Assembly: GCF_032062135.1 (NCBI RefSeq)
Contig: NC_092859.1
Location: forward strand, 66,144,057-66,208,056
Length of the DNA: 64,000 nt
Direction of reading: 5' to 3'
Origin: Pyxicephalus adspersus
Taxonomy: Eukaryota; Chordata; Amphibia; Anura; Pyxicephalidae
Shown here: one piece after another, positions 1-10,960 of the stretch
How positions within the stretch are numbered: the first letter of the stretch is position 1
How the letters are laid out: every line of letters begins with the position of its first letter
Translations under genes and position numbers: made by a program
Notes under the pieces: generated by a model
Database searches by the model: none
Told to the model about the DNA's origin: nothing
Seen by the model: the letters and a program-made list of their open reading frames with translations, nothing else

Positions 1-160
1 CATAGTGTGGAGATGGCAGCAGCAGCAGCATCAGGAGGATACCACAGAGTGGCAAGGTGACATAGTGTGGAGATAGCAGCAGCATCAGGTGACAGGGTGG
101 GGCGGTGGGGGCGGTGGGTGGCAATGGGGGCGGTGGGTGGCAATACCAGTAGGCGAAGGT
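1..160. repeat. minisatellite, left block
   Basis: Short copies of the same GTGTGGAGATGGCAGCAGCA-type unit found at 520-1560, followed by G-rich GGGGGCGGTGGGTGGCAAT repeats. The block ends in a module (about 140-208: GGCAATACCAGTA, then GGTGGGTGAAAGAAGGAGCA and CATCTGATGTGTGRCATCAGG) that recurs at 1541-1620, so the array is bracketed by two direct copies of this module. Confidence 0.75.
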
Positions 161-229
161 GGGTGAAAGAAGGAGCACTTGGCATCTGATGTGTGACATC
201 AGGCGGGGACTTGACTCTCTCGCTGACTT

Positions 230-519
230 GAGGGGCTCTCGCTTCTGGCTCCAAACGCCCGGCGCGCGCCGCGTGCGTTTTGCTCCGAAGACAGTGACAT
301 GTGGGGGTTTGTCTGGGGCGGTACACCTGTTAAGCGGTAATGCAGGTGTCCTAAGGCAAGCTCAGGGAGGACAGAAACCTCCCATGGAGCAAAAAGGCAA
401 AAGCTCGCTTGATTTTGACTTTCAGTATGAACACAGACTGTGAAAGTGGGGCCTCTTGATCCTTGCTACATTTGGGTTAGGAGCAGGAGGTGTCAGAAAA
501 TTTACCACAGGGATAACTG
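230..519 (+). pseudogene. 28S rRNA gene fragment embedded in the minisatellite
   Basis: The stretch matches vertebrate 28S rRNA in order: GGGGCTCTCGCTTCTGGC, then a shortened GC-rich expansion segment, GGGGCGGTACACCTGT, CAGGTGTCCTAAGGC, CTCAGGGAGGACAGAAACC, AAAAGCTCGCTTGAT, and finally GGTGTCAGAAAA and ACCACAGGGATAACTG. These belong to the conserved domain next to the peptidyl-transferase region. Many single-base differences from the consensus that I remember, and internal shortening, mark it as a dead fragment and not a working rRNA gene. It stops abruptly at the junction with the first minisatellite unit, where ACCACAGGG and ACCACAGAG share bases. Neighbouring sequence at 206-229 may be further degraded 28S. 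Confidence 0.88.
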
Positions 520-1560
520 ACCACAGAGTGGCACAATGACAGAGTTTGGAGATGGCAGCAGCATCAGGAGGCTACAGAGTGGCACAATGACAGAGTCTGG
601 GGGTGGCGGCAGCATCAGGAGGCTACAAAGTGGCACAATGACAGAGTGTGGAGGTGGCAGCAGCATGAGTCGGCCACAGAGTGGCACAAGGACAAAGTGT
701 GGAGGTGGTTACAGCATGAGTAGGCCACAGAGTGGCACAATGACAGAGTGTGGAGGTGGCAGCAGCATGAGTCGGCCACAGAGTGGCACAAGGACAGAGT
801 GTGGAGGTGGTTACAGCATGAGTAGGCCACAGAGTGGCACAATGACAGAATCTGGAGTTGGCGTCAGCAGCAGCATCAGGCGGAGACCACAGAGTGGCAC
901 AACGTCAGAGTGTGGAGGTGACGGCAGCATGAGTAGGCCACAGAGTGGCACAATGACAAAGTGTGGAGTTGGCGTCAGCATCAGGAGGCCACAGAGTGGC
1001 ACAAGGACATAGTGTGGAGGTGTCGGCAGCATCAGGGGGCCACAGAGTGGCACAATGACAGAGTCTGGAGTTGGGGTCAGCGTCAGCATCAGGCGGAGAC
1101 CACAGAGTGGCACAATGACAGAGCCTGGAGGTGGCGACAGCATCAGGAGACCACAGAGTGGCACTTTGACAGAGTCTGGAGGTGGCGACAGCATCAGGAG
1201 ACCACAGAGTGGCACAATGACANNNNNNNNNNNNNNNNNNNNNNNNNNNNNNNNNNNNNNNNNNNNNNNNNNNNNNNNNNNNNNNNNNNNNNNNNNNNNN
1301 NNNNNNNNNNNNNNNNNNNNNNNNNNNNNNNNNNNNNNNNNNNNNNNNNNNNNNNNNNNNNNNNNNNNNNNNNNNNNNNNNNNNNNNNNNNNNNNNNNNN
1401 NNNNNNNNNNNNNNNNNNNNNNNNNNNNNNNNNNNNNNNNNNNNNNNNNNNNNNNNNNNNNNGGCAAGGTGACATAGTGTGGAGATGGCAGCAGCAGCAT
1501 TAGGAGACCACAAAGTGACCCGGTGACAGAGTGGGGCTGTGGGTGGCAATACCAGTACCC
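520..1560. repeat. minisatellite, roughly 45-60 bp units
   Basis: Tandem units read CCACAGAGTGGCACAATGAC, AGAGTGTGGAGGTGGCAGC and AGCATSAGKMGG with small length changes (some units add GTTGGGGTCAGC). Reading frames run through on both strands because the common unit length is a multiple of three. They give repetitive peptides such as PQSGTMTECGGGSS and are not genes. The array is broken by an assembly gap at 1223-1462 and resumes with the same unit, so its true length is unknown. Confidence 0.92.
1223..1462. other. assembly gap (240 N)
   Basis: A run of N inside the minisatellite. Collapse of the tandem array is the likely cause. Confidence 0.99.
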
Positions 1561-1699
1561 ACTGACCAAGGTGGGTGAAAGAAGGAGCACTTGGCATCTG
1601 ATGTGTGGCATCAGGCGGGTGGCAGCATCAGAGTAGTAGCTGAGGCAGGTAGCCAGAAGAAACCGGTCTCTTTAGTCAAAGTTTGAGTCAGGCGGCATG

Positions 1700-4503
1700 G
1701 ATCATCCAATCAGATGCATCAGGCATTGGTGGGTGGAAATCCTGGCTGATCCACGCCTGATTCATCTTGACAAAGGTCAGTCTCTCCACATTTTGAGTGG
1801 ACAGGCGAGTTTTTCTTGGGGTAACTATGGCCCCCCCGTACTAAACACCCGCTCTGATTCCACACTACTGGCCGGGCAGGACAGCTTTTCCAGGGCAAAC
1901 TCTGCAAGTTGCGGCCACAAATCTAGTTCGGCTGCCAGTAGTCCAGCGGATCTTCAATGACGGCTGGCCGGGTGCACTCCAAGTATGCCACCACCTGCTG
2001 GTTCAGGTTCTGCTCTATGTCTAGCTGCTGGTCAGTAGTTTCTCCACTATGCGGGGGCAGAAAGCTGCTCATCAGCGACTCTAGACTCAGACTCAGCAGC
2101 CATGGCAGTGGAACGTGAGTGCAGAGGGCCCCCCCGGTAAGACCTGCAGGAGGGTGGATGATGGTGCAGATAGGCAGCGGCCAACTGACTACATAGGATG
2201 TCTCTGTAGTAGTTCAGTTTGTCCTCCCTTTTAGCGGGTGTAAAAAAAGGCCCCCATTTTGGACCGGTAGCGAGGGTCCAACAAGGTGGAAAGCTAGAAG
2301 TCATCGCTCTACGGAATGGTTACAATTCGTCTGTCACTGCGCGAGCAAGTGAGCATGCAGCGGGCCATTTCTGCAAGCGACTCGGAGGGACTCCCTGCTT
2401 CCATCTCCACTGCATACTGCCACGGTGTTTCTGGGTCCTCTGCCTCGCCCTCCTCATCTGCCGCTTGCTCCTCTGGCTGCGCTTGCTCCTCCTCTCCTGT
2501 CACCCGAGTAGAAAAAACACCCATTTCCCTATACATTGCTTTTATTCCAATGTCCTCCTCCTCCTCCAGTTCAGCCCCCACAGGGCTCATGTGGCTGTGA
2601 GCTTTAGGCGCCACGTCTCCAGTCCCCTGACCAGCCAGCTTTACCAGCATCTGTTCCAGGACATGAAGCAGTGGAATGACTTTGTTCATCCCGTAGTCCT
2701 GGCGATTGACAAATAATGTGGCCTCCTCAAAGGGCCTGAGCAAACGGTAGGTGTCACGCATGAGCTGCCACTGGCTGATATCGAAGTTTCACATTGGAGT
2801 ACTCCTATCCGCTTAGATCATCAAGAATTCGTTGATGGCCTTTCTCTGTTCGTATAGTCGGTCCAACATATGGAGTGTGGAATTCCAACGCATGGAAACG
2901 TTGCATATCAGCCTATGTTGGGAGATGCCGTTCTGCTGCTGCAGCTCAAGGAGGGTGGGCTTTGTGGTGTATGATTGGCTGAAGTCCATGCAAAGTTTCC
3001 TGGCCATTTTTATGATGTCTTGCAGATGGGTGAAAGACTTCAGGAACTGCTTGACAACCAGATTGAAGACGTGTGCTATGCAGGGTGCATGGCTCAGCCA
3101 TCCTTGATGCAGCGCAGACACCATGTTCTTGCCGTTGTCGGTCACCATGGTTCCGATTTTGAGTTGTCGTAGAGAAAGCCATGATTCAATCTCTTGATAA
3201 ATCACACAGAGCAGTTCCTCCCCTCTGTGACTCCGTTCCCCCAGGTGCAGAACAGCGTGAGACCGCCGTGCCCTGCACATGTGGTATGCTGAAGGGGCAC
3301 TGTGTGAGGTGGACGTTGTCACAGGACCAGCGGCGTGAGAACGTGGAGGTGGAAGCGGTGTCACCTGGCCAAGTTACTGGTGTGGCTGTGCAGGAATCAC
3401 ATTCACCCAGTGGGCCATAAAGGACATGTACAGCGCTGCCGTGCACTTTGGCAGACACCGACAGGCTCAAGGACTGGCCCACCTTCTGTTCTACATATTT
3501 GTGCAGGGCTGGTACTGCCTCTTTCGCAAAGAAATGACAGCTTGGGACTCTCCACCTAGGCTCGGCAAAAGCCATCAGTTCTCTGAAAAGTGCAGAGCCC
3601 ACCACTTGGCAAGGGAGGGACTGCAGCACCAGCAACTTGGACAGGAGCACATTCAGCTTCTGCGCCGGTGGATGAGTGCACGCATACTGTTGTCTCTTGG
3701 CAAATGCTTCGGTGATCGATTGCTGACGGAATGACTGATGAGGGGTAGGAGGAGCAGGAGCATCTAGACCAGCAGAAGATGGAAATGACATACAGCTCCC
3801 TTCGGCTGAGGTGCAGCGGTTGCTGCGGCAGGCTGGACCACCACATCGGAGCCACGGTCCTCCCAGGCCACTTTATGGTGACGCTGCATATGTTGACGCA
3901 GGGCCATGGTGCCAACATTGGCCTCACCTTCTGCCCACATATTCTACATATGGCCATGGTAACCTCCTCTGGCGGCTTAACAAAAAACTGCCACACTGCC
4001 GAGTAGGTTTTTTTCCCCCCAACACTCTGCACTGACTGACTGCTACCGTCGCTGCCTCCGTGAACCCCTGCATCACTACTTCCTGGGCAGTTAAGCTGCT
4101 GCGAAGCAGGTGGTCTACCCCGGGCACGTTTGGCTCCCAACCTCCCACTGCTGCCACCCTGCTGACTACCAGCCATGCTACCACCTTGCTGGCTCAGCCA
4201 CTGCCTCACAGGCAAGCTGCCACCCTCTTCTCCTGATGATGATGAAGCCTTTTCTTCACCCGGCTCCCAAGTGCAATCGGCTTCATCATCATCGAGTAGT
4301 GTATGTTCGTCACTGATGTCCTCCTCAACGGTCTCTGGGTCAGGAGCCTGACTGTTCGCAACACCACCTCCCACGCCACTCTCCTCATCACTACTTGCCC
4401 GCCTAGTGGAGAAAGTGGCGGATATCTCCTCCAGATCTTGGCTTGGCAGTAGCTGCTGATTACCCTCTACTAGCTCGTCCTCGCTGTATAGTCCTGCTGA
4501 CAC
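1700..4503 (-). pseudogene. hAT transposase with BED zinc finger, broken
   Basis: Reading right to left: an acidic N-terminal region (from MSAGLYSEDELVEGN at 4503), a BED-type zinc finger (SAVWQFFVKPPEE and CRICGQK near 4000, with the HMQRHH half in another frame near 3900), a transposase core (around 3700-3400), the motif VTDNGKNMV followed by PCIAHVFNLVVKQF (about 3150-3000), RWNSTLHML (about 2880), and a C-terminal hATC dimerisation region. The last includes EDPLDYWQ (about 1945) and SSVESERVFSTGG followed by TPRKTRLS (about 1860-1800). BED finger plus hATC is typical of hAT transposases, which cut and paste DNA in the nucleus. At least five frame changes and several stops make the gene dead. 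Confidence 0.88.
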
Positions 4504-5426
4504 ACTCCCTTATTCTGCTGCGACCTCTGCCTGCGCCAGAAACATTTAAGCCTCTGCCACTCCTCTGTGCATGGCCTGCCACTTTTCTGTCTGACATACT
4601 TTTACTTGAACTAAATAAATTGAAAGCAAATAAAACACACCTAAAAGCGACAAATATATTTTTATTTTTGTACAGAAATAGGCCATTAAACGCATTTACC
4701 ACAAATAACTGCAACAGTGAACTCTGTATATATTTTTCTTTTTGTACTCAAATACGTCACTAAATGCTTTCACCACATATAACTGCAGAAGTGAACTGAG
4801 AATATACTTGTATTTTTGTACTGAAATACGTCACTAAACACTTTCACCACAAATACCTGCAACAGTGAAGTGCGTATATATTTTTCTGGATATATAAACT
4901 GATGGAATGACAGAACTGTATATTGGCTATTTGGATCCCCAAATAATCTTTCCCTGCACTTGTAAATCGCTTTTCTAGCACTGTCCCTAGTGCCTTCTGA
5001 CGTCTCCCCCTGCACTAAGATGCTGTGAAATGATTCCTTCCTATCCTTTCCCTGCACTTATAAATCGTTTTTTCAGTTTTTTTATCACAATGAGGTTTCT
5101 CCTAACACTCTCCCTAGCGCCTTCACACATCTCTCCCTGCACTCAGAACGCTGTAAAATGTCTTAATCCAAGATGGCTGAGGCTATTTAAAGGGGTGTGA
5201 CATCACAGGGCTGGCTGGCTGCTGATTGGCTGCATGCATGGCATTATGGGTCATCCCGCCTTCCCAGAGTTTCTTGCCCCATGTCCTCACACGTGTAGCT
5301 GCCATTTTAGAAAAAATTGCAATTCGTTACCACGAATCGCGAGGAAATTCGGATTCGTTGCAAATCGAATTTTTCCTGAAATTTGGATCGAATTCCACTT
5401 CGTCAGCTTAGATTCGCTCATCTCTA
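4504..5426 (-). other. 5' non-coding part and terminal repeat of hAT copy 1
   Basis: No gene is seen between the transposase start and the terminus. It holds two or three diverged repeats of a segment with ACGTATTT and CTTTCACCACAAATA (4670-4880). Near 5200-5300 it has a GCCAATCAGCAGCC/GGCGGGATGACCCATAATGCC stretch like that found near the 5' ends of frog hAT elements. The last 130 bp are rich in TTCG/CGAA words and end in GATTCGCTCATCTCTA. The flank after the end is CTTCTCTT. Its partner duplication would lie outside the window. Confidence 0.6.
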
Positions 5427-7530
5427 CTTCTCTTCTTAATTGGTCTCCTTACTTAACATGTTTCCGTTCAAAATCACCAAGTATTCACCGCAAAAGCCTA
5501 GTTTATAAAGATAAAGTTACTCTGCTACAACCTCATCTGAGATTAACACAATATATGTCCTTATAAAGTCTCACAACTTACCTTAAAACTCATGGGTACT
5601 TCCATTTTGAGCTTCAATGTTTCTCTGTCATTATAACATTCTACATCTGCCTGCTGTCAAAACCTTTCTGCAAATGGCATCCTCACATGGAAGGCTACGT
5701 TTGTACAGGGATTCCCCTTTACTTGGGCATCAAAACCGGAATTGATGTGGCACTGATGCGGAACCGGAAGTGACGTCAAAACTGGAAGTGGCATGACGCT
5801 GATGCGGGACCGGATCAAAGGATCTTTCTTGCCTATTTACAAGTCAACCATCTCTTACTGGGTGAGTATTTGACAGGGGGAGGCACGTATAGCATTAATG
5901 CACGCCTACCCTCATTTTTACAGTATCCACCACCGACTGCTGCCTGCAATAGATAGAGAGAACATCTCCCATATACGGATAGTCATCACATCCAATGGTG
6001 GGGTGCACAGACAGCACAGCAACAACCCAATCCCCAGCCAGATAAACTACCTGACAGTTTGACTGGATGATCATTGTGTTTTGTTTCTTGTTTTGTTAAT
6101 ATATATATCATATATGTCACCATTTTTAATCGTATACACCTCATTTAATCTCTATTTTCATATGTATAATTTTTACTTATTGTAACTGTTCCAAGTAAAA
6201 AAAAAAAAAAAAAGGGAGAAAAGAATAACCCACTGCTTAAAGGTCCTAAAGGGGAGATTGAAAACTTAGGACCTCTTTTAGTCATAGAAAAATAGTTACA
6301 TTTAAAAGGTAGATCCATTTTGTCTCCTTTTGTAGATAGGTGGGGCCACATGTGCTACAAACCTCTCAGGTCTATCCACATCTGAAAGAAGAAAATTCTT
6401 AGTTTGATTGTTTAAAATTGACTGAACATTGTGACTTAAAATTATGATAGTAAAATTATGTATTTTAATTATAGATACCCCCGTCCCTTTTTCTGAAGAA
6501 GCAGATTTAATCAATTTAACAGGGTGTATCCCTTTGATTAGATACCCTAACAGGAATTTTCTTGTAGTGTTGCACATTTTTATGTTTTTTTATGTTAATT
6601 TTTTCAATGGTATTTAATAAAGTTATGTTTTTTGATATTAAATTGTAAAATTTGCACTTATTGGCCTAAAATGTCCCATTTTTTGAGTTAACCCCTCAGA
6701 CCTCCATTTTGTATTCATCTATATATAATTTTAATACTGCGCTAGTCTGAATTTAAAATTACCATAACCTCTTACTATATTTTAAAAATGCATTATGAAA
6801 ATAGCATCTACAAAAAGAAAGGATGGAAGTAGGAGCTTAAAAGATATTTTTTGTAAAACTTATCACGTTTAAATGAGATTGCTTAAAGAAATAAGGTGTT
6901 GGGCATGGATCAACAAAAGTGTGTTTATTTAAACAAATAATAAACAAGACGAAGAAAACATCAACTTTTTTCCCTTAACCTAATGGTTTAACTTGTATTT
7001 CTAGTCCAATCTACTTTATTTTTTGAATAGAGTGCAGTAGAAATAAAACTCCTGTTGGGTATGAATGGAATAGAATGAACTGGTATTCAGAAAGAGAGCA
7101 CAGAAAGCTGTTGAAGTAATTTACTTTTAGGTGCCTGCATTATATACTTGTCTTTAGCTTTTAATCTTGTCCCACTGTTCATGTATCCCTTTCTTGTAGT
7201 TTCATGTCCTAAAACAGTTATCCCTCTTTTTAAATCTAAGGCAAGCTATTTCTTTCTTTTTTTCTTTTTCAATAGCATGGAGTAAGCCTAAAATTTTTTT
7301 AAGGTTTTTAGTTCTTTACTCAATGAAACAGATAGCACCAAAAAAAATGTTCAGTAATAAAAATATTGTCAGTCATTTTAACAACTTTACTGAAAATGTG
7401 TTTTTGTTTTTAACTGACCCGTTTTTAACTGTATGTCCCATTTAAGAGGAATAAGAACAGGAACACAGATGGCTATAAAAATCTGAAAAAGGACCCAATT
7501 GTTGATCATTATTTTTCTCAAAATTATTGT
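5427..7530. other. no gene recognised
   Basis: AT-rich DNA. At 5740-5815 the words ACCGGAAGTGACGTC and GATGCGGGACCGGA recur, as in a retroelement leader, but I cannot assign a family. A minus-strand open stretch at 6302-6577 has no family I recognise. There is a 17-A run near 6197-6213. Confidence 0.5.
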
Positions 7531-7535
7531 AGTGA

Positions 7536-8283
7536 TTTCACAGATCCCAGCAGGGGGATCTGTGCTTCCTTCTTGCTCACCCTCCTTGCAGTCCCCTGCT
7601 GCCAGCACCATCTCTGCCTCTGGGTCAACACTCTGCATAGTTCCTGTTCAGGTGTCCAAGTCAGGTGATTCTCTGTCAGCTGCTCACTTGCGGAACCAGA
7701 GTTTTCCTCAGGCGCACTCCCTCTGCTGGCAAACATCTGAAGAACACCTGAGATTATCTCAGCAACAGCACTCCCTCTGCTGGTGGGGTTGATGTCTGCG
7801 GCTCACTTGATCCATGCCCATCACCTGACATTCCCTTCTTAAGGAAGTGAACTGGCAACAGGAAGTTGCCTGAACAAGGAGTTCCTTTGGCTCTGCTTCC
7901 AGGTTTCTGTTTGTTTCTCCTGTTCCAGATTCCTTGTGTACCGACCACGACTTGTTCCTGACAACTCCTGTTTTCTGCCTGTCCTGACCTTTTGCCTGTT
8001 TCCTGACAACCCTTGTTTGCTGCTCTCCCTGACCTTTGGCTCGTTTGACTACTCTTTTGGATTTTCCTCTGGCACTACATTTTGGTTTCTGCTTGTTAGC
8101 AGTCACCTGCCTCTGTGTGCACGGGGGCCGCAACCTGGCAGTTGCCAGCAGCCCAACACCCTCAGCTCTTGAGGCTCTGGTGAAGACTGGGGAGCTGCTT
8201 AGACTTTGCTCCCTGTGCACGTATCTAGCCACTGAGCTGGTGACACAGGGGGTCCACTATCCTGCCTTGCAGCTACCGTGACA
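7536..8283 (+). mobile_element. solo LTR with 5-bp target duplication AGTGA
   Basis: A 748-bp LTR-type sequence closely similar in layout to the LTR at 14579-15321. Both contain a C/T-rich stretch with repeated TTTGACTAC/CTTGACTAC-type words, then CCGCAACCTGGC, then GCTTAGACT, and both end in TGACA. AGTGA lies at 7531-7535 and again at 8284-8288. The start reads TTTCACAG where related copies have TGTCAC, so the first bases of the LTR appear mutated. No internal coding region is attached, so it is a solo LTR left by recombination between two LTRs. The family is probably Ty3/Gypsy. The open frames across it are not genes. Confidence 0.72.
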
Positions 8284-8574
8284 AGTGATATCACAGATTC
8301 AGGGGTCTAGGTATATTGCAGGGCATTCTGGCATTCAGCATGATTCTAGATAGCAGAATGTTCTAGGTCTATGTTGTCTAGTTTACATTTTCAGGTATAT
8401 CTTTATCAGATAACATCTAATTTCCCTAAAATATATTAAAATTACACTATTGTATGAATATAGCCCTGTGGAGATCACAATGGCTATTTAAATAGTTGCA
8501 ATCCAGGCTTGGTTTGTATTCACATCCTGTCTGCTATAAGAAACATTATCTCTGAAGCCGCAACAGCTTTGTGC

Positions 8575-10420
8575 TTTTTTTTTTTTTTAATGTTTTTATT
8601 AATTTTTTGGAGTACCACAATTTTTCAGATTTAACAGTAACACACATTGTTATATTATGTGAACACAATACAAAAACATACCAAGGTAAACATTTGGCAA
8701 GAGATTATCAGAAATAAACTGCAGATTTTTTTGGTGTACCACAATTTTTTCAGAATTAATAGTAATATACATTGTTATAATATCTGTCTCTAGTAGTAGT
8801 GCAAAAGGGATGAACACCAGTTATAGGAACCGTACTGAGCGTCTAGATCAATATAGTCATCAATATATTCCATGATGGGAGCGGGCCAGGGAATCCTGGG
8901 GGAGTGATGGGGAGGGATACATGTTAGACCAGAAGTTGAATAGGAGGGTCACTCTCCAGAGTTCAAGTGAGGTACCAAGGGGTTTGGTTGAAACATTTAA
9001 GAAGATGAGCATTAATGGTTGCATTTATTGTTTTGATAAAACTCTCCCTCCCAAGTTTTAAAAAAATTTGGAGTTTTAGATTCTTTGGAGTAGTAGGCCT
9101 CAACCCATTCCATTTTAAATAGATGCTGGAACTTCATAAGGAACAACTGGATCGGGGGGTGGGGGCTCCATGGAAATCCACAGTGGAGAATGGATTTTCT
9201 ACCGACTGCGGATAGTAAAAGTAATGGTTTGGCATTAGCAAAAGTAACAAAAGTAAATTGTTTGGCACCACGGGAGCAGCGAATACCGTCTCCACCCACC
9301 ATACCAAATATTGCCCAGGAGGGTGTAAAGGGAAGAAAATTACCCAAGTGTCTTTGGATATATCGAGCAACCTGTCTCCAAAAACATTTGATTATGGGGC
9401 AGTCCCAGAAGTTGTGAAAAAGATCAGCTTGGGGTGCACCACGTTTAAGACAACTGTTTGACTTTGTTAGACCCATATGATATGCACGGGATGGAGAAAT
9501 ACATGCTCTGTGAAATAATTTAAAAAACATTACACGGTATTAAACCGAGGGCACTGCTTTTCAGGACACCCCCAGCATTTGCAACAAAGTTGGTGAGTCC
9601 AAATCTGGCAAATGTTGCCACCCACCCACTAGGCCCCTGGCCAGTCTTTGAGAATACGTAAATGAGATGCCTCATTGTATAACGCAATGTTGGGCAAGTT
9701 AAGACCCCCATTTGATGTGGACTGGTGTAGTATGGCACAATGGATTTTTGAGTGCTTGCTACCCCAGATAAACTGCTAAAATAATCTATTAATATACTGG
9801 GTTTACTTTGTTTAGGTGTAAGAAATATTGGGAGAGCTTGCAACAGAAATAATAGTTTAGGGAACGTCACCATTTTGATTAGGGCCACATGGCCACATAA
9901 GCCAAAAAGGAAAGGGGAAGGGACGACCATGATTAAAAGGAGGCCTGCATAGCAGCTAAGACAGGTGAAAAATTGAGGTGGTAAAGAAGAGCAGTTTTTT
10001 GCTCTAGGTATCTAAAATTTGTCCTAGCACAGTGGACGGGAACTGCTTATGCCAGGTTTGCTTGTGCTTAGGCTACAGTCGAAGTTAACTGAGTATCCCG
10101 ACAGAGGGCTGAAGTGGGACAGTAGGTTTATTATAGAAGGCAGAGAGGAGGTTGGATTTAAAATAAAAAGGAGAACATCATCAGCAAAGACTGTGAGTTT
10201 GACTTCAGTGTTACCAAAAGTAATTCCCTCAAATTGTGAGTTGGATATGAGAAGGCGTATAAGGGGGTCAAGGGTGATATTAAAAAGGAGTGCAGACAAA
10301 GGACAACCTTGGTGAGTTCCTCTTTGCATGCATAAGGGTTGGGACAGCTGAATATTTACTATCAGGGAGGTTGTAAGGTTTGTATATAAAAAGCAGACAT
10401 AGAAAAGTTAGGTCCAAATT
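8575..10420 (-). mobile_element. L1-type LINE, 5'-truncated (copy A)
   Basis: The 3' end is marked by 14 T at 8575-8588, which is a poly(A) tail on the minus strand, preceded by AATAAA-like words. Going right, the ORF2 C-terminal part and reverse transcriptase follow. The element stops near 10420, where sequence of another type starts. Poly(A) and 5' truncation are expected from target-primed reverse transcription. Confidence 0.85.
9012..10329 (-). pseudogene. L1 ORF2 remnant: reverse transcriptase and C-terminal region
   Basis: The frame 10329-10024 shows RGTHQGCPLSALLFNI and then KLTVFADDVLLFI, which are reverse transcriptase motifs including the FADD catalytic box. The frame 9930-9520 shows ALIKMVTFPKLLFLLQALPI, the thumb/connection region of L1. 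The frame 9530-9012 shows GAPQADLFHNFWDCPIIKCFW, the C-terminal cysteine-region style of L1 ORF2. The three frames are separated by small indels. The endonuclease and ORF1 are missing, so this copy could not have moved by itself. Confidence 0.87.
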
Positions 10421-10482
10421 CCCTGTGTGCCAATAGGGCAAATAAATATGGCCATTTTACCTTGTTATAGGGAAGTGTGGTG

Positions 10483-10960
10483 GCTGCAATTGCTGTTCTG
10501 ATTTACTTCTCTAGACGATGTCTTGATTGTGTGGAATGGACCAACCAGTAGCCTACAAGAATTCTTTTCCAAACTTCAAGTGAATGAATACAATCTTTAG
10601 TTCACTGTGAACCTTGACTACTATCGAGTACCTTTCTTAGACACCTATATTAGAGCAACAAATGAAGGAGAATTTACCACAACACTGTTTTGAAAAGATA
10701 CAGCGGGCAACACAATCTTGCGCGCTTGTAGCACGCACACCCTTTTCCTCTCAATTAGTTACCATGTAGGATCACAACACAACTTTGACCCCTCCTTCAT
10801 CGTTTTCAGCTCTGGAAAGAGTTCCCCCCAAACCAAGAGGGGGTGACATAGATCAGATTTTGCTACAACTTGAATCCAAATGGATATTCACCTTAAATGC
10901 TACCCAATACTCAGGTTTAAATGACGTCTTCTCTTCAAACTTTTTTTGTAGAACACAATA
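10483..10960 (+). pseudogene. Penelope-like reverse transcriptase remnant
   Basis: One frame from about 10510 gives LDDVLIVWNGPTSSLQEFF, then VPFLDTYIRA, then TAGNTILRACSTH. A downstream frame near 10865 gives LESKWIFTLNATQYSGLN. The order 'xDDxLxxWxG ... xxFLD ... LFRKxTAxNTLLxAxSxH ... ESxWIFxLxTxxxxGLN' is that of Penelope-like reverse transcriptases. There are in-frame stops at about 10600 and 10690. The part upstream of the catalytic box is missing and L1 copy A ends nearby. A DIRS or other LINE origin is less likely. Confidence 0.62.

Larger units (their letters stand above)
1..5426 (-). mobile_element. hAT DNA transposon, copy 1, left end outside the window
   Basis: The right end reads, on the minus strand, TAGAGATGAGCGAA, a terminal sequence of the same type as the hAT at 41824 (TAGGGATGACCGA). 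Inside it on the minus strand come about 900 bp of 5' non-coding DNA, a broken BED-finger/hAT transposase (4503 to about 1700) and then a long minisatellite with a 28S rRNA insert. No left terminal repeat is visible, so the element probably continues beyond position 1. Assigning the minisatellite to this element is inference: two other hAT copies here have an array at the same place and in the same orientation relative to the transposase. Confidence 0.7.

Noticed and set aside
230..519. A working 28S rRNA gene
   Set aside because: Only a 290-bp piece with many changes and shortened expansion segments. No rRNA promoter or 18S/5.8S nearby.
520..1222. Regular spaced repeats that could be taken for a CRISPR array
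   Set aside because: There are no unique spacers of constant length, adjoining units differ by gradual changes, and the context is a vertebrate genome. It is a minisatellite.
536..1611. Long frames with PQSGTMTECGGG-type repeats on both strands
   Set aside because: They are translations of a minisatellite whose unit is often a multiple of three. All frames stay open, there is no start context or domain, and some pass through N.
3186..3791. A host ZBED-type gene domesticated from hAT
   Set aside because: Frame changes, stops, a terminal repeat and a flanking array show an ordinary dead transposon copy. The same applies to 30240-32538 and 44136-45857.
6302..6577. Open frame of 91 codons, minus strand
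   Set aside because: I considered a retroelement origin because of its length in AT-rich DNA but found no matching motif, so no function is claimed.
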